The notes: generated by a model not told the origin, from the sequence alone. Shown: positions 36,370 through 48,690, counted from the first letter of the stretch. The stretch: 64,000 nt of DNA from Pinus tabuliformis (GCA_031772625.1 CM062812.1:728040300-728104299), one strand, 5' to 3'. Made by a program: numbers and translations.

Positions 36370-36705
36370 TTTTATGATACCAACTCACACAATATAAGAA
36401 AAGATATATTAGCGACTTAAAAATTATCCTCTTCAGTGGGGAAACTCCTTTAAATTACATAAATGAAAAATTCTTGGATGTTACAAATGACAAGATCTTC
36501 TTGGCATATATAGGAGTCTAAGAGGTTACAAGATAATTAGAGTCTACATAAAGATAATAATGTAAGGGAACAACAATAACAATAGTGTGTTTCTATGGGG
36601 CACAATAATAATAATATGGGGGCTACATTGGCACACTAATAACAATAGGGCGATACACTAACAATAACAATAAGGGGCCAACACTAGTAGTATAGGGACC
36701 TAACA
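36370..36705 (-). repeat. 3' LTR of the nested chromovirus
   Basis: It matches 41902-42235 from TTTTATGATACCAACTCACA to TATAGGGACCTAACA. The first G of TG has changed to T. Confidence 0.85.
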
Positions 36706-36718
36706 TGCCCCTCTCCTT
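36706..36718 (-). other. Polypurine tract
   Basis: The minus strand reads AAGGAGAGGGGCA directly before the LTR start TGTTAGG. Confidence 0.7.
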
Positions 36719-37060
36719 GAAAAGGGTGTTTTCCTAAACGCTTGAGTAGTTATGGATGCTTCTATATAAAATTATCATCCTCCTGTGTGGAACATTGAGT
36801 GGGTAAGTTATTACACTTAATGAAATACTCTAAAATTGATTGAATTCTGTAGTTGTCAGGATCTTGTTTTTGTGACTGCTTCACACTCCAATATTACTTT
36901 TCCTTCTTTGTGAAGTTCTGGAAATACTATTTGAAATGGGGGTTTGTCACTAATAACCTTCTTTAAGAATAAAACATGGAAACCTAGGTGTACTTGGGAA
37001 GATGCAAACAACTCTAATTTGTATGCCATATTACGAATGTTTTGCAACACCTTGTAAGGA
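36719..37060 (-). pseudogene. Integrase C-terminus and chromodomain
   Basis: The minus strand gives NMAYKLELFASSQVHLGFHV and VISDKPPFQIVFPEL (36856-37050), the chromovirus integrase end. A stop and frameshift follow, then EYFIKCNNLPTQCSTQEDD and KHP*LLKRLGKHPFQGEG (36720-36830). The expected chromodomain reads EYLIKWKNLPxEDSTWEDE, so W-to-C and other losses are visible. The chromodomain normally directs insertion to marked chromatin. Confidence 0.85.
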
Positions 37061-37528
37061 CCATAGTACTTTATTGATACTTTTTTATTCTTCTTAGCGT
37101 GCTTGAGGGACTTTTTTTGTTACAGTTGTAGCCATAAAATTACCCAGTCTCGTTCATCAAAACTTCTTTCATTATAATGTTCATATGCATGTTGTTTCAT
37201 TCGATTTTGTGCCATAGTTAGGTTATCCTTTAGGATATGGAAAACTTATTGTTGATGGCTGATGTGATATTTCACTGCTTAAACCTTAGAATTTTCTCAT
37301 AAATATGATGTGATGGATGGTGGATAATATCCATAAAGTGTCATAAATGGCATCATTCTTGTTACAATATGGAAGGAAGTGTTATACCACCATTCAACAT
37401 GAGGTACCCACTTGACCCAATGTGTTTGTTCATCAGATACAATGCCATGGAGATATCCGTCCAAACATTTGTTCAGTATCTATGTTTTCCTATCAGATTG
37501 AGGATGATAAGATGAGACTATGAGCTAA

Positions 37529-38010
37529 TTATGTACCAATAGAAGAAAATAATTCCATCCAAAAATTTCCAATGAAAACGGGATCTCTGTCAATTACAAT
37601 AATCTTTGGGTTTCCATGTAGCTTTTGAATTGTTTCCATAAATGTAATATAAACTATACTTGCTTTAAAAGGATGAGATAGTGCACAAAAGTGTGCATAC
37701 TTCATAATTCTATTAAATACCACCATTATGACACAATTTCCTTATGATTTGGGTAAATTTTTCATATAATCCATGGAGAACTCCACCCAAAGCTGACTTG
37801 GAAAGGATAAAGGTTGTAACAAACTTGGGATCTTAATTGTCTCAACTTTATTTTGTTGGAAAACTAAACATTTTCCACAAAATTTTGAATATCTAATTTA
37901 AGGCCATCCCAAGAAAATTCTTTCTTGACCCTATGGTAGGTTTTTAAAAATCCCGAGTGCCCTCATAAGGGGTAGGTGTGGCAGTTGAAAATAATATTTT
38001 GTTTGAGTTG
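37529..38010 (-). pseudogene. Integrase core of the nested chromovirus
   Basis: Segments LWVEFSMDYMKNLPKS (near 37760-37800), VVFNRIMKYAHFCALSHPF, VYITFMETIQKLHGNPKIIV and DRDPVFIGNFWMELF appear in order. The first Asp (MDYM) and second Asp (DRDPVF) are present. The third catalytic residue region is broken up by stops. Confidence 0.78.
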
Positions 38011-38279
38011 GGAATTCCTAGAGAGAGATTAGTGATATTTGTACCGTAATGAATAATCTTTCTAGATAAATGTATTTGATGTACTAGTAACTTGTTGAAA
38101 ATTTTGAATAAGTGCCTACACCTCTTTTTCATTCTTCCATTCATGCCTTGGTTCAACTATCCAATTAGGTTAGATAAAAGAAATGACATAGAGAAATTCT
38201 TCCAAATCGTTATCCTTTCTTGAGAGTGCATCTGCAAAAACATTTTTCTTTCCTTTTCTGTAGATTATTTCAAAGTCAT

Positions 38280-38860
38280 AACCCAACATATTTGTGACCC
38301 ATTTTGTCTTCTCTTATGAAGTAATATTTGTTCCAAAAAGTATTTAAGACTATCATGATCTATTTTTCACTGCAGTTTCTTCACATTAGGTAAGGTTGGA
38401 ACTTCTTTAACGCATGTATTATTGCCAAAATTTCCTTCTCATAAATAGGGTTGTGTAAATACTTTACCTTGATTGGAAGACTTTGAAAATGAATGGGTCC
38501 TCAGTCTTGCATTAAAACAACACCAATTCCATTTCCTGAGGCATGGAATTCCACAATAAAGGTTTTTGTAAAGTTTGGCATAACTAAGACCAGTGCTTGG
38601 CACATTGCCTCTTTAGGATGTTCAAAGCACTTGCTTTCTTCTAGAGTTTAAGAAAATGCATCTCTCTTCAGTAATGTTGTTAGAGGCGCTACTATTCTCC
38701 CATAATTTTTAAAAAACTTGTGATAATACACTGTCAAACTAAGAAATCCTAGAAGATGCTTTAGGGTTGTGGGGATTTTCGATTCTTTAATGGATTTTAT
38801 TTTGTTAGGGTCTACCTTAACACACTCATGAGGTACAATATGACCCAAAACTTCCATCTC
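38280..38860 (-). pseudogene. RT end and RNase H of the nested chromovirus
   Basis: EVLGHIVPHECVKVDPNKIK and LLGFLSLTVYYHKFFKNYGR (38648-38857) are the RT connection. RNase H follows with FIVEFHASGNGIGVVLMQD, PIHFQSLPIKVKYLHNPIYE and KEILAIIHALKKFQPYL. The expected VxxDAS reads VEFHAS, so the first catalytic Asp is gone. Confidence 0.78.
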
Positions 38861-38948
38861 CTATACTCTAAAGAAACATTTGGAGTTTTTGACATATGAT
38901 TGTTTCTCCTCCAATAGTTTGAGAACCATGTCAACATGTTGGACATGA

Positions 38949-39600
38949 TCATTCCCAAAACTTGTTGTAGATTAGTATACCATCAAAAAATACTAACAAA
39001 AATTTTAGAAGGTGAAATTTGAAAATATAATTCCTCAAACATTGAAATATGGAAGGTGCATTGGTAAGTCCAAAAGGAATGACCAAAAATTCATAATGAC
39101 CTTCATGAGTTTTGATTGATTTTTTTGGAGTGTCTTCAGTCTTCATTATAATTTGACGATATCTTGAATGAAGATCCATATTCGTGAAGTAAATTGTTCC
39201 ATGTAATTCATCCAATAATTCATCAATGACAAGGATGGGAAATTTATATTTAATAGTGAGCTTGTGGAGCTCCCAATAATCCGCACACATACGCCTTGAT
39301 CCATCCTTCTTGTTCACCCACACTACTGGAGCAGAGAAAGAACTTTGACTAGGTTTAATTATACTGACCTATAACATTTTGGCAACCATACATTCAATTT
39401 CACTCTTTTGGGCATAAGAATATCTGTAAGGACTGCTATTTGGAGGAATACTTCTCGGAATCAAGTGAATAACATTATCATAACCATAAATTGGGGGGAG
39501 GCCTTTCGGAGTTTCAAAACCTTGGAACGATTGTCCAAGACTCTTTGGAGATGTGGAGAAATAAAAAATTTCGATGCTTGAACCTCTAGTGAACATAATT
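38949..39600 (-). pseudogene. Reverse transcriptase of the nested chromovirus
   Basis: GSRRMCADYWELHKLTIKYK, FPILVIDELLDELHGTIYFT and EFLVIPFGLTNAPSIFQCL are clear. The active site near 38975 reads LLVFFDGILIYNK instead of FFDDILIYSK; the second Asp is lost. The upstream segment (39369-39596) has SPYRYSYAQKSEIECMVAKM, the normal run-in. Confidence 0.86.
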
Positions 39601-39789
39601 GTGAAATTACGCCTCGTTGTTATTTCTTCTTAAGATTTGTCATGATGTTAGAGATGACTATTTTCCCTAAATTCACTATGATCACCCTTAATTCATTTAT
39701 TTTTCCCTCCCAAAAAAAATCAATAAAAGGTCTTGGAAAGTAAAAACTATTGTCCCCAAAGATTGTCACCATTGGAGTCCTAGTACAAT

Positions 39790-40010
39790 ATCAACAACAC
39801 CCATTAGAACGGAAACCATTGTTCTATTCAATACATATTATCCCATGGTTAACATGATATTAGGGAACTTTATAGAGAAAATTATAGTTCCTCCATTCGC
39901 AACCATCATTTGACACTTTAGTTGTGGATATAGAAAGAAAGTCAATTCCTTGGCTATCTTTCCATGAATAAAATTATGGTTACTCCCCAAATAAATCAAC
40001 ACTATTACTT
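39790..40010 (-). pseudogene. Protease of the nested chromovirus
   Basis: The minus strand reads VLIYLGSNHNFIHGKIAKEL, where intact relatives have VLIDSGSTHNFI. The catalytic Asp is missing. Confidence 0.65.
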
Positions 40011-40189
40011 TTTACTTCATCATATATCCTTGTCTGTTGAGAGTTTGAGGAGTTGTAATTTTTTCCACTGCATTACAAGGCATTTTCAGATTCATTTCTT
40101 CTTTTTCTGGGGTTGGTTCCTTGTGTATATCCTCCTCTTTTGATGCTTCTTACTCGTTTTCATCCTCCTCTTCACAATCTATGTAAAAT

Positions 40190-41198
40190 AATCCTTTCTT
40201 AACGCACTTATGACCCTTAGTGTCTTTGATATCCCAACTATAGCAAATCCATTTTTTTTTTACTCTAATTGTTGTGGTGACAACCTTGTAGGTTATGGAA
40301 TGCTAGTGGCAGCAACACTTCCATTTTTATAGTTGTGAGTGGTAGACTTCCTTGTTTCCATAATTTTTTTTTTTAAGTTCTTTCCACCTTGAATGCCTTC
40401 TCCTATGAGTCTGGTTCCCTCATCTTGGATGTTATACTTTAAACTCCCTATGAATACATCAATCCTATGATCCTTTGGAATATTATTTACCCTGATATAC
40501 AATCTTTCGAAGTCCTCAATGTTCTTTGCAATTGAACCCTTTTGTGTTAGATTTATCAATTAGATAAAGAAGGTGTTGCTCCTTGTATCCTCATAATGTG
40601 CTACCAATTATTCCACAAAAAATTTCCAAGTGACAATTGATTTATGAGAGAAAAGCCATCAATACCACACAAACTGATTTTGTTTTAAATAGAAATATGT
40701 AATGTGTAACTTTCTTGTGTTTCGCACATCACGTAGATCAAATAATTGCTCCATCTGTAGTATCCATGTCATTAGATCCTTACCATCAATCTTCCTCATA
40801 TCGATCTTTGGAACGTATTTAGTCCTCGAACCACTGTAGGAGTCTTTAAAATCATGATTTGTATTCCTTTTATTCTCATCGTGATTTTTGTGGATTACCT
40901 TGTCACCACTAGAAATCATTTCTTGTAGCAACTTTGTCAATATTTGCTCCAAACCTTACAAGTCCCTTTTCATTTTTGTTTTTAAACCATCTTTCAAAAC
41001 TTCCATATTCACATTCATGACTACTTCCACGTCATATTTCAAACCATCAATCTTAGCGTCCATTTCATTTTCGGTTACTCTTTGCAAGAGTGAAATTTGT
41101 TTCACTTGGTCTCGTAATTTTGATGCATCATGCTGCATTTCTTCCTCTTATTCATGTGTAATAGAAGAGAGTTCTAGTTTCCTACTAGGTGTGTCCAT
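40190..41198 (-). pseudogene. gag of the nested chromovirus
   Basis: The frame begins MDTPSRKLELSSITHE at 41198. Helical segments follow (DQVKQISLLQRVTENEMDAK), then KIDGKDLMTWILQMEQLFDL near 40740, the characteristic capsid start of this gag family. Another segment is KGSIAKNIEDFERLYIRVNN (40470-40540). A decayed zinc-binding end reads CYSWDIKDTKGHKC near 40230. Four or more lesions split the frame. Confidence 0.75.
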
Positions 41199-41887
41199 TT
41201 TTTTGTTTCAAGGTATTTTAAAAGCAACCAATGATATATGGGCTTCACTATGCCCTTTGAATAACTTCAAACTAATTTCTCAAATATAATTTATGCAAAA
41301 TTTTAAAAAATACACAACTTTTTCTTTCTTTTTAGGAGCTCGATATTGAAACTATTTTATCTTTTTTTATTTCAGATCTCCAATGTCAAAAATTTTGTCC
41401 TATGTTAGCCCGATGAGTCTTCTTCTCAACTCCATAATTTATAGTGAGATTCCATTTTTAAGAAATAGTTATGTCCAATATCCCATGCAGACCTTATTAT
41501 AGAATAGTTGAGGAGAGTGAACTTGTACGGAGTTCCACGTGTCACTGTTTCAACCTTCCGCCTTGAAAATTGTATACAAAAAAATAAATTCCATGCAATT
41601 TTAGCGAATTTGTACAAAATGAAAATATGATGCTTGGAGAAAAAATTACGACTATTTTCCCAAGGTAACCTGTTTGAGATGGAATTATGGAGCCTGGAAA
41701 AACCCTAAGTTCATCGGATCATATCTCCAAGAATATAATAAACCAATATCTGAAATTTGTATATGAATCTTAACTATATTTCAGCTCCACATTGTTATAA
41801 CTTCAACTTCTAAAACCTCATAAAAAATATGTTATATAAAAAATTCCCATATGACCTGTTTGAAGCAGTGAAAGCCTAGAATCCAAA

Positions 41888-41899
41888 TCTTTGATACTA
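41888..41899 (-). other. Primer binding site, decayed initiator tRNA-Met type
   Basis: The minus strand reads TAGTATCAAAG next to the 5' LTR; TGGTATCAGAG is expected, and both differences are G-to-A. Confidence 0.6.
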
Positions 41900-41901
41900 A
41901 A

Positions 41902-42235
41902 TGTTATGCAACCAGCTCACAAAACAAAAAAAAAGATAGATTGACGACATGAAAATTATCATATATGAGGGGGAACCTCCTTTACATTACATAAATGAAC
42001 AATCCTTGGATGATACAAATGACAATAACTCCTTTTAATATATAGGAGTCTAAGGGGTCACAATATAATCAGAGCCTACATAAAAATAATAATATAGGGG
42101 CACAATGATAACAATAATGTTCTTATATGGGTCACAACAATAACAATATGGGAGATTCATCGTCATAACAATAATAATAGGGGGCTACACTAAGAATAAC
42201 AATAATGGGTATACTAGTGTTATAGGGACCTAACA
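41902..42235 (-). repeat. 5' LTR of the nested chromovirus
   Basis: It begins TGTTATGCAACCAGCTCAC and ends GGGACCTAACA. A TATA-like TATATA on the minus strand at 42039-42044 is a likely promoter element. Confidence 0.85.
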
Positions 42236-42602
42236 TGGTCAAATACCATAACATATATATCGAAATTAAATAGTTGGCCAATTAAATAATCCAAATTTTT
42301 TAGAAAATTAAATATTGGAATAATTCATTTCCATCCATTATTTAATTTCATATTGCAGCATTTTCACTTGGAATGAATTCCCATTTCTCATTGTACCATT
42401 GTTCTAACTTTGTTATGGTACATTGGAAAAAAATAAATATTGGTATAACATCAGTTGTGCCAACCAATTAACTTCAAATAACTTCATGTCTTGCATTCAT
42501 CAAGACAAATTAGATCAACTCAAACAATGCAACAACTTCCCCCCTCAAAGAAATCAATGATTTGGTTATCAATATCCCACATTACCAATATTGACATCAA
42601 CA
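42236..42602 (-). repeat. Right end of the interrupted copia 3' LTR
   Basis: On the minus strand an LTR starts TGTTGATGTCAATATTGG at 42602, next to a clear polypurine tract. It continues to the insertion point at 42235 and resumes below 36370. Confidence 0.55.
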
Positions 42603-42615
42603 TTCTTCCCCTTTG
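42603..42615 (-). other. Polypurine tract of the older copia element
   Basis: The minus strand reads CAAAGGGGAAGAA followed by TGTTGATG, very like AAAGGGGGAGAT|TGTTGG at 57510-57522. Confidence 0.7.
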
Positions 42616-44019
42616 GAATTGATGTCAAACTACAACAAAAAACACCAAACTAATATTCTTGTTTACAAGTTGAATCATCACTTATCCATTATGTGCTAGT
42701 GGCTGTGTCACTCTTCCCCTTTGTCATCAATGGAAAAATGTGATCTATCCTACATTGTAACGCATAATGACACAATGAATACATCAGAATGAACTAGTAG
42801 GCAAGGATGATAATAATTGATTAGCTTGATAAAAATGACCAACTACCAATATACCTTCATGCCAACAATATTCCTAACATCCCTTCAAGCCTTCTAGCCA
42901 CCATGCTTTTATTTTTTGTTGCTTTCTAAAAAATTCTACCTCTGAACATGTAATGGAGCTTCTAATATGCCCAACTTGTTGTGAATACCAACTGTTATAA
43001 ATGATACAATAAACGTACATGGCTATTACATCATTACACTTTCAAGGATTACAAGGAAAAAATGGATTGACTCATTAACATGCATGCCTACAACAAGTGT
43101 TTCTAATCCAATGGACCAATGACTTTATGTTGTCCACAAATAATGCTACAAAATCACATGCATGGTTAAACTAGGACATTCATGGTTGTAATAAGCACAT
43201 ATGACTGATATATAACTATCCTATAACAATGCCTATCAACATAATTCTTTATCCACAACTTTGACAAATGATACATAATTCAATGCATACATAGATGTAT
43301 AATTAAGATACAAGGCTAAATAATGAATACAACATGACATCCAATAGCCCACATATGGCTAAAACCTTTTGTCCAATGTATAAGTAGACACCAAGGCCAC
43401 CCAATGAATACACCTAAGAACATGTTACATGAATATACTATTGCACACAAATGTGATTTACATTATTGAGAGAATATGATCCACTAAAATACATGTCATG
43501 AATAAATAATATTCAACCAACATAAATAAATGTAAAAATTAACATATATATGGTTGAACCAAGACTCTATCCAAAGCATAGAAACCTAACTAATTCACAA
43601 CGATGCTACATTATTGCTCAAAGAAAATGAGAGTGAGGAAACAACATGACTCTGTTTTATGCATCCCTAGATGACTCTTTCTAGGGCTACTACCAAGTGG
43701 TGATTATGTAAATACAAGCCTCATACCCTAGTATCATGTAAGGCTCCCCCAAAGCTAATTATGCCTCTAGTAGACAACTGATCTTATGGACCTAAGTGTG
43801 AAAATAGGCTCTGAATCACAACACATCTTCAGGCTACCAACTGCTACTAATCCCCCCCAAAAGATTCTACCAATATTCTTTTGTAGTTCTCCCTATGAGT
43901 ATGCGAGTAGATGGCCTTTTCTTACTTTATTTATAATATTAAGAAGTGATTGTTTTCAGTCTCTTCTTTCTTTTGGTAGATTTCTTCAATAAATAAAAAG
44001 TTATTTGTAGTTTTCATTC
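42616..44019. other. Non-coding interior of the older copia element
   Basis: Where RT and RNase H would be expected upstream of the polypurine tract on the minus strand there is only AT-rich DNA with no pol motif. This resembles the pol-less interior at 57524-58580. Confidence 0.5.
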
Positions 44020-44720
44020 CTTTATCTACTATCTTTCAAGTGTATTATTCTATATTTTTTCATTTTCCTGATGCGAATATGACTACATGTTCTCTATCAA
44101 TCATTTGACTCACACTCCTTAGTTTGTGCTCCAACCCTTCAACTAGTAAGACATCAACACCTTATGTATTTTTGACATCAAGGTTAGCTCTACCTTTACT
44201 GATTGCCTTAGTTGGTGCATTGTTTCCAAGAATAGAATCACCGCCATTGGTTTTTCGAAAGAGATAAATATGCCCAGACATGTGATGAGAGCTTCCGCTA
44301 TCTATCTACCAATGATCATATTCTTCAAATGCATACAGTGAAAGGCCACACTTCACTTACTGCTTTTATTTTTTGTTGATATGTTGATTTTCCTTTGATG
44401 CATCTTATACACATATTTTTATTAATGAATTCTTGTTCAATTTCTTTTCTTGGATAGTTTTTAGCTACTGTTTGAAATTCCTAACAAAATCCATTGAAAA
44501 CCTCCTACACCCTTTTTCCACATGTCCTAATTTATTGCAAGTATAACACATTATGTGACGAGAGAAAGGGGGGAAATAATCATACTTTTTCTTCATGTTC
44601 CTTTCATTTCTATATGATATTTAATATATACCCTTATGACCAAATGCATTGCATGTAAATTAATAGCCTTGAAAGAAATTTGAATACCTAAAAATGAATG
44701 ATCTTCTTATGGAGAGATTG
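44020..44720 (-). pseudogene. gag zinc knuckles and protease of the older copia element
   Basis: The minus strand gives a decayed knuckle CNAFGHKGIY (near 44640), an intact CX2CX4HX4C knuckle CYTCNKLGHVEKGC (near 44535), and further down the protease segment IDSGSSHHMSGHIYLF (near 44290) with its D-S-G site. Next come KGRANLDVKNT and GVDVLLVEGLEHKLRSVSQM, the standard copia sequence after the protease. Several stops occur. The N-terminal gag and the 5' LTR were not found to the right. Confidence 0.8.
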
Positions 44721-46106
44721 TTTGCTTGAGGCTTGATTTTCCAATCAACTGCAATGTGTCTAGATATGTGATAGATAAATCTCTCAATATTATCAATTAA
44801 GGGAGAGAATTAGTTATTGGTATTTATTTGGATGTATACATTCGTACCATACTCATTCTTGGGAGGAAATGATTTTCTTTGGAAAGTCACTTTTGTTAAT
44901 TCTCAGTTGTGCAACTTACTTGATTCTTTACCAGGGTTTTCAAAATTTTCTTTTTTGCCTCTAAGGCTATGTGCACATGCCTCTGGGCTAGATTATGCCT
45001 TTACTGTTTCATGAAAAAGAATGCCCAATTTAATGGATGGAGACCTTTGACTACTAATAATATTGTCGAACGTTGGTATTGTGTAGAAATATGAACTATT
45101 TTTCGTTTTCTGCTAATTTACTCCTTAATGAGATGTCCTCTACTTCTAATTTTTTATAGTTTTCCCCTATTGTTTTGGTGATTTCTTATTGCTTCTTCAG
45201 ATTTTCTTTCCTCTTCTAGTAGGGTTTTTTCGAAGCCTCGATTTTCACTATGACAACATCGGGGATAACCACTCGGTCCAGACCTTAAAAGAAGCTCCTT
45301 TTGGTATAGTGGCTTTGATTGGCGATAATGGGACCAGTTCCTATTGAGGATTGTTTTGGTAATGTTGTTGGGATGATATAAGATATAACAAAGAAGGATT
45401 GAACTAATAATGATCAAATCTAAACAATATACATATGCATCTATTTTATTCTAAAATTACCTTACTATAAATATACCCAGGAATAGACTAAGATATGCGA
45501 TCTATAGAAATGTCTCAAAGTAACTGGTAATAAAGATTATTCAACTACTAAAAGAAATGAAATTGTGAATGATACTTATTTTGGCTAAATAGTTAGACAC
45601 AACAATTTAGAAAACTTTATCGCATACAATAATTGTTCATGTATTCAATAAGGAATCAGAGTTGAAACATCATACAAAAGTACAATAATGTATAAATATA
45701 AATCATATTTTTATACATAAGATAATCAAAGAAAGAGTATTGTTAATTCATAAATAAAACATAATTGTAAGATAAAAGTACCATATATGAAACGTCCTTC
45801 TCATGCGCTCAACAATATTGATCCACTTTCATGCAATGAAATACACTCTAAGAGTACAAAAGTGTAATTTATGTAGAATATGCTTCGATATTCGAAGAAA
45901 AATAGATCATGTTCCAATAATTTCATCAAAACCTTCACAAAAATACAGAAGTGTAATGTCTTGTAAAGTGTTTTTGATAAAATCCTGGACCCCTCTCTAA
46001 ATGGATGAGAGGGTTTTAAATACTACAATACATACCTCAAAAATAGATTATTGCATAAAAAACTGAGGAGTTTCGAACAACCTTCCTCAGAATAATGGAA
46101 ACAAAA
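44721..46106. other. Region with one unassigned minus-strand frame
   Basis: An 87-codon minus-strand frame at 45154-45417 has a protein-like charged C-terminal half (ENRGFEKTLLEEERKSEEAI) but no motif that I know. It may belong to the older copia element or to another relic. The rest, to 46106, is AT-rich with no gene. Confidence 0.35.
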
Positions 46107-47457
46107 CTAAAAATAAAAATAAATTATCACAAGCTTTCGCAAATTGAATGGCCCTATTTGGCCATTCATCCTTGACATCACAAATGTCTTAACCTAGGGA
46201 GGATTGCCAATTCTATATCTCAGTTTCCCCATGAATACAACATCAATGAGAGGTGGCACCATCTTTTGAGAGTAATTAGTTAAAAAATGTAAGTTCATCC
46301 AATGACTATGTAGTTTTACAAGAAACTGCGAGTATGTTTCCCAATCGAGCTTAGACATTTGCTTGATCGCTTCTGCATTTCATTGGGCAATTTATTTCCA
46401 CCGTTCTTCCAACTGTTTAACATCTAGGAGAGCTTCTATACTGCATTATTTGATAAGATTTGCAGAGCAGATGTTTTCATTGACAACCTCAATGATGTTG
46501 TTTAAAGTACTAGGCGCTCTTGCTCCTACCCTCTCTTCTTGTTTTAACTGTACATCCCAATTAGTAAGTAAGATGTGTTTGTGGGATTCCTCGATCTTTT
46601 GTAGAATAGGCTTCCTACCGTCTTCATATTAATGCCAAGAAATGAATTATGTTATTCTTTTGTCTAGCTATTCATATTCTAATCTTTGATCAGTCACTTG
46701 GTTGTTTAATTTGTCACTTGATTCACAATAAGGTTTGATGATTGAAATTCTTTGACAGAATTCTTCGTCCTGCTGTACCAAAAGAGAATTTAACTCAAGT
46801 TCCTCTTTGATAAATTCATCTACTTGAGGACTACCTTTGAATTTTTCCAATATAGGTTTCATTTGGTGAATTTGTGAGTTCTTTACTTCCATGTTTGTCT
46901 GATGATGTATTATCGTTTTCTCAAAATTTTGTTGAAGTTGTGTAAGTTGTATTTCTGCCTACTTATTGGTGCTTTGTCTTTCTTGCTCGAGTTGTTGTTC
47001 AAGTAATTGAAATCTTTCTTTTCTTTCCTTCAGTAACAATTGACACTATGTTTCCTTGCCAATCGTTGCAGTTGCATAAGCTCCTACATATTGTGATAGC
47101 TTTGTAAGGTTGTCTGCTGGATCCATGGGTGTGTCTCTCCACACTATCTCCATCCACTCACTTTCAAAACTTACTATTGTTGATACATCTAATTTTCTTT
47201 TCTTTCTCTGCCTTTTTACTACAGCCTTATGTGTAGGACTTTAGAATATATCTAAGGGCGGTAGTTCTTCAACTTTCAAAACAATTTCAGAAGTTGGATG
47301 TGCTAGGATGACCTCAATGTCTTTAGCAGTTACAATTTCTTGTATTATGGCTTCTGGATTTACAACCTATTGAGTGTGCTGTGGAGTCTGGAATCCAGAA
47401 ATTTCTTCAAGAACAATCTCTGTTTGGAGTTTTTTATTAAATTTCTCCCACTCCTGT

Positions 47458-47753
47458 CAGGGAAAATTTTAGGGGCTAATATTCACAAGTGGGCTAATTT
47501 TATATGCTTTTTCAAAAAAAGGATTCACCAATTTCCATGTTTTCTAAAAATGATTCGCCCAAATTTTATATCATAAAATTAATTTACTTGAAAAATTGCC
47601 AAATGTTTATAGAGACTATATGAAATCATTAGAAATTTGAATACTTTTACAAACATATTGCTAAATATTTTATAGTTTGCATGTTAGGGACTAGTAAAAT
47701 TCGACAATATTTCTAAACTTTAAGATAAATTTCCATTCTTAAAATTTTCCCTG
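47458..47753. mobile_element. hAT-type MITE, 296 bp
   Basis: It starts CAGGGAAAATTTTAGG and ends CTTAAAATTTTCCCTG, giving terminal inverted repeats that match at 15 of 16 positions. The flanking 8-mers ACTCCTGT (47450-47457) and ACTCTTAT (47754-47761) agree at six of eight positions, both differences being transitions. CAGGG ends with an 8-bp duplication are typical of hAT elements. The inside is AT-rich and non-coding, so it is non-autonomous. It interrupts the large decayed gene. Confidence 0.85.
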
Positions 47754-48174
47754 ACTCTTATTCTAGATTGATGACTGGAGTCTTTTCTGTTTCAACCTAC
47801 GGGGGACTAGTCTCCATGTATTTTTCAATTGACACCTTCTTGGTCTCTTCTTCACGATTTTATTCTATATCTTGTTTTGTATCTACCATGGGGCTTCCTT
47901 CTTTATTCTCATATTCATGTTCAGAGTCTTCAAAACCCTGAGCTAACTTCTCTTGTGATTCTTCATCAAAATTATGCTTGGAACTCTCCTCCAAGCTTAT
48001 GCTAGGAGTAGGTTCTCTTATTTCTTCAATTTGTAATAGGTCCAAAGGGACCTATTCGAGCCTTTTATTTTTTACATGTGGAATTCTTTGAGGTCCTCTG
48101 GGTCTAGCTACAGTGACGCTAAGCGCAAAACATGTGAAAATCTCTTGGCTTCTTCAAATAAATCATCAAGCATG

Positions 48175-48690
48175 TTAGAAAATTATATATTACAGAGAAA
48201 TGGAACACATAGAATATTGCAGAAATATAAACACAGAAAACACATAAAAAAAAAAAAAGAGACATAGATATACATGGTTCACCCAATTTTGGTTATGTCC
48301 ATGGAGAAACAACCAGCACTTCCTTTGATATTATCCAACAAAATGAAGAGATACAACCTACAACAGATCTGTTGTAATTCCCTCTTCTCTCTCGCACAAT
48401 CTCTTCTCTCTTTCTCACTCAGAATAGAGATCTACATAGCCGAAATATAGTTCACTCATATATAGCAAGGGGTTACCTTATAGGGAAAGAAAAACCTAAA
48501 TTAAATATAATTTCTACTGTCAAAATTCCACCTAATGAAAGACCTAGATTGACCATGAAATTACAACATATTACAAGGAAATTTTACATCTATTCTTAGC
48601 TTCAGGGGCATTGCCCTTGATCCTTAAAGGGGGGGGGGGGGGGGGGGCTCCAAATAATCATCACCGCCCCCTAGTGGCACACACTTAGGG
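48175..48690. other. Non-coding insertion or intron in the decayed gene, perhaps a solo LTR
   Basis: The coding trace stops near 48690 and resumes near 48175. The stretch contains an A run, a pyrimidine-rich CTCTTCTCTC segment, a TATATAGCAAGG box (near 48457) and a TACATGGTTCACCC...GTCCATGG segment, all of which are common in plant LTRs. The left end starts TGTTAGAAAA. No matching right end or target duplication was found, and no good splice pair either. Confidence 0.4.
48629..48647. repeat. Run of 19 G
   Basis: Uninterrupted homopolymer of G followed by CTCC. In long-read or short-read assembly such runs are error-prone, so its exact length is uncertain. Confidence 0.8.

Larger units (their letters stand above)
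36370..42235 (-). mobile_element. Complete but decayed Ty3/gypsy chromovirus, nested in a copia LTR
   Basis: Two ~335-bp LTRs (36370-36705, 41902-42235) with TGTTA...TAACA ends bound a minus-strand interior of gag, protease, RT, RNase H, integrase and chromodomain. The flanks CAGTC (36365-36369) and TGGTC (42236-42240) could be a 5-bp duplication that has lost two positions by transitions. Copia LTR-like sequence lies on both sides, so the element inserted into an older copia 3' LTR. Confidence 0.9.

Noticed and set aside
35935-36420. A 161-codon plus-strand frame
   Set aside because: It crosses the LTR boundary of the nested chromovirus at 36370 and has no motif. AT-rich composition and Thr/Asn/His bias suggest chance.
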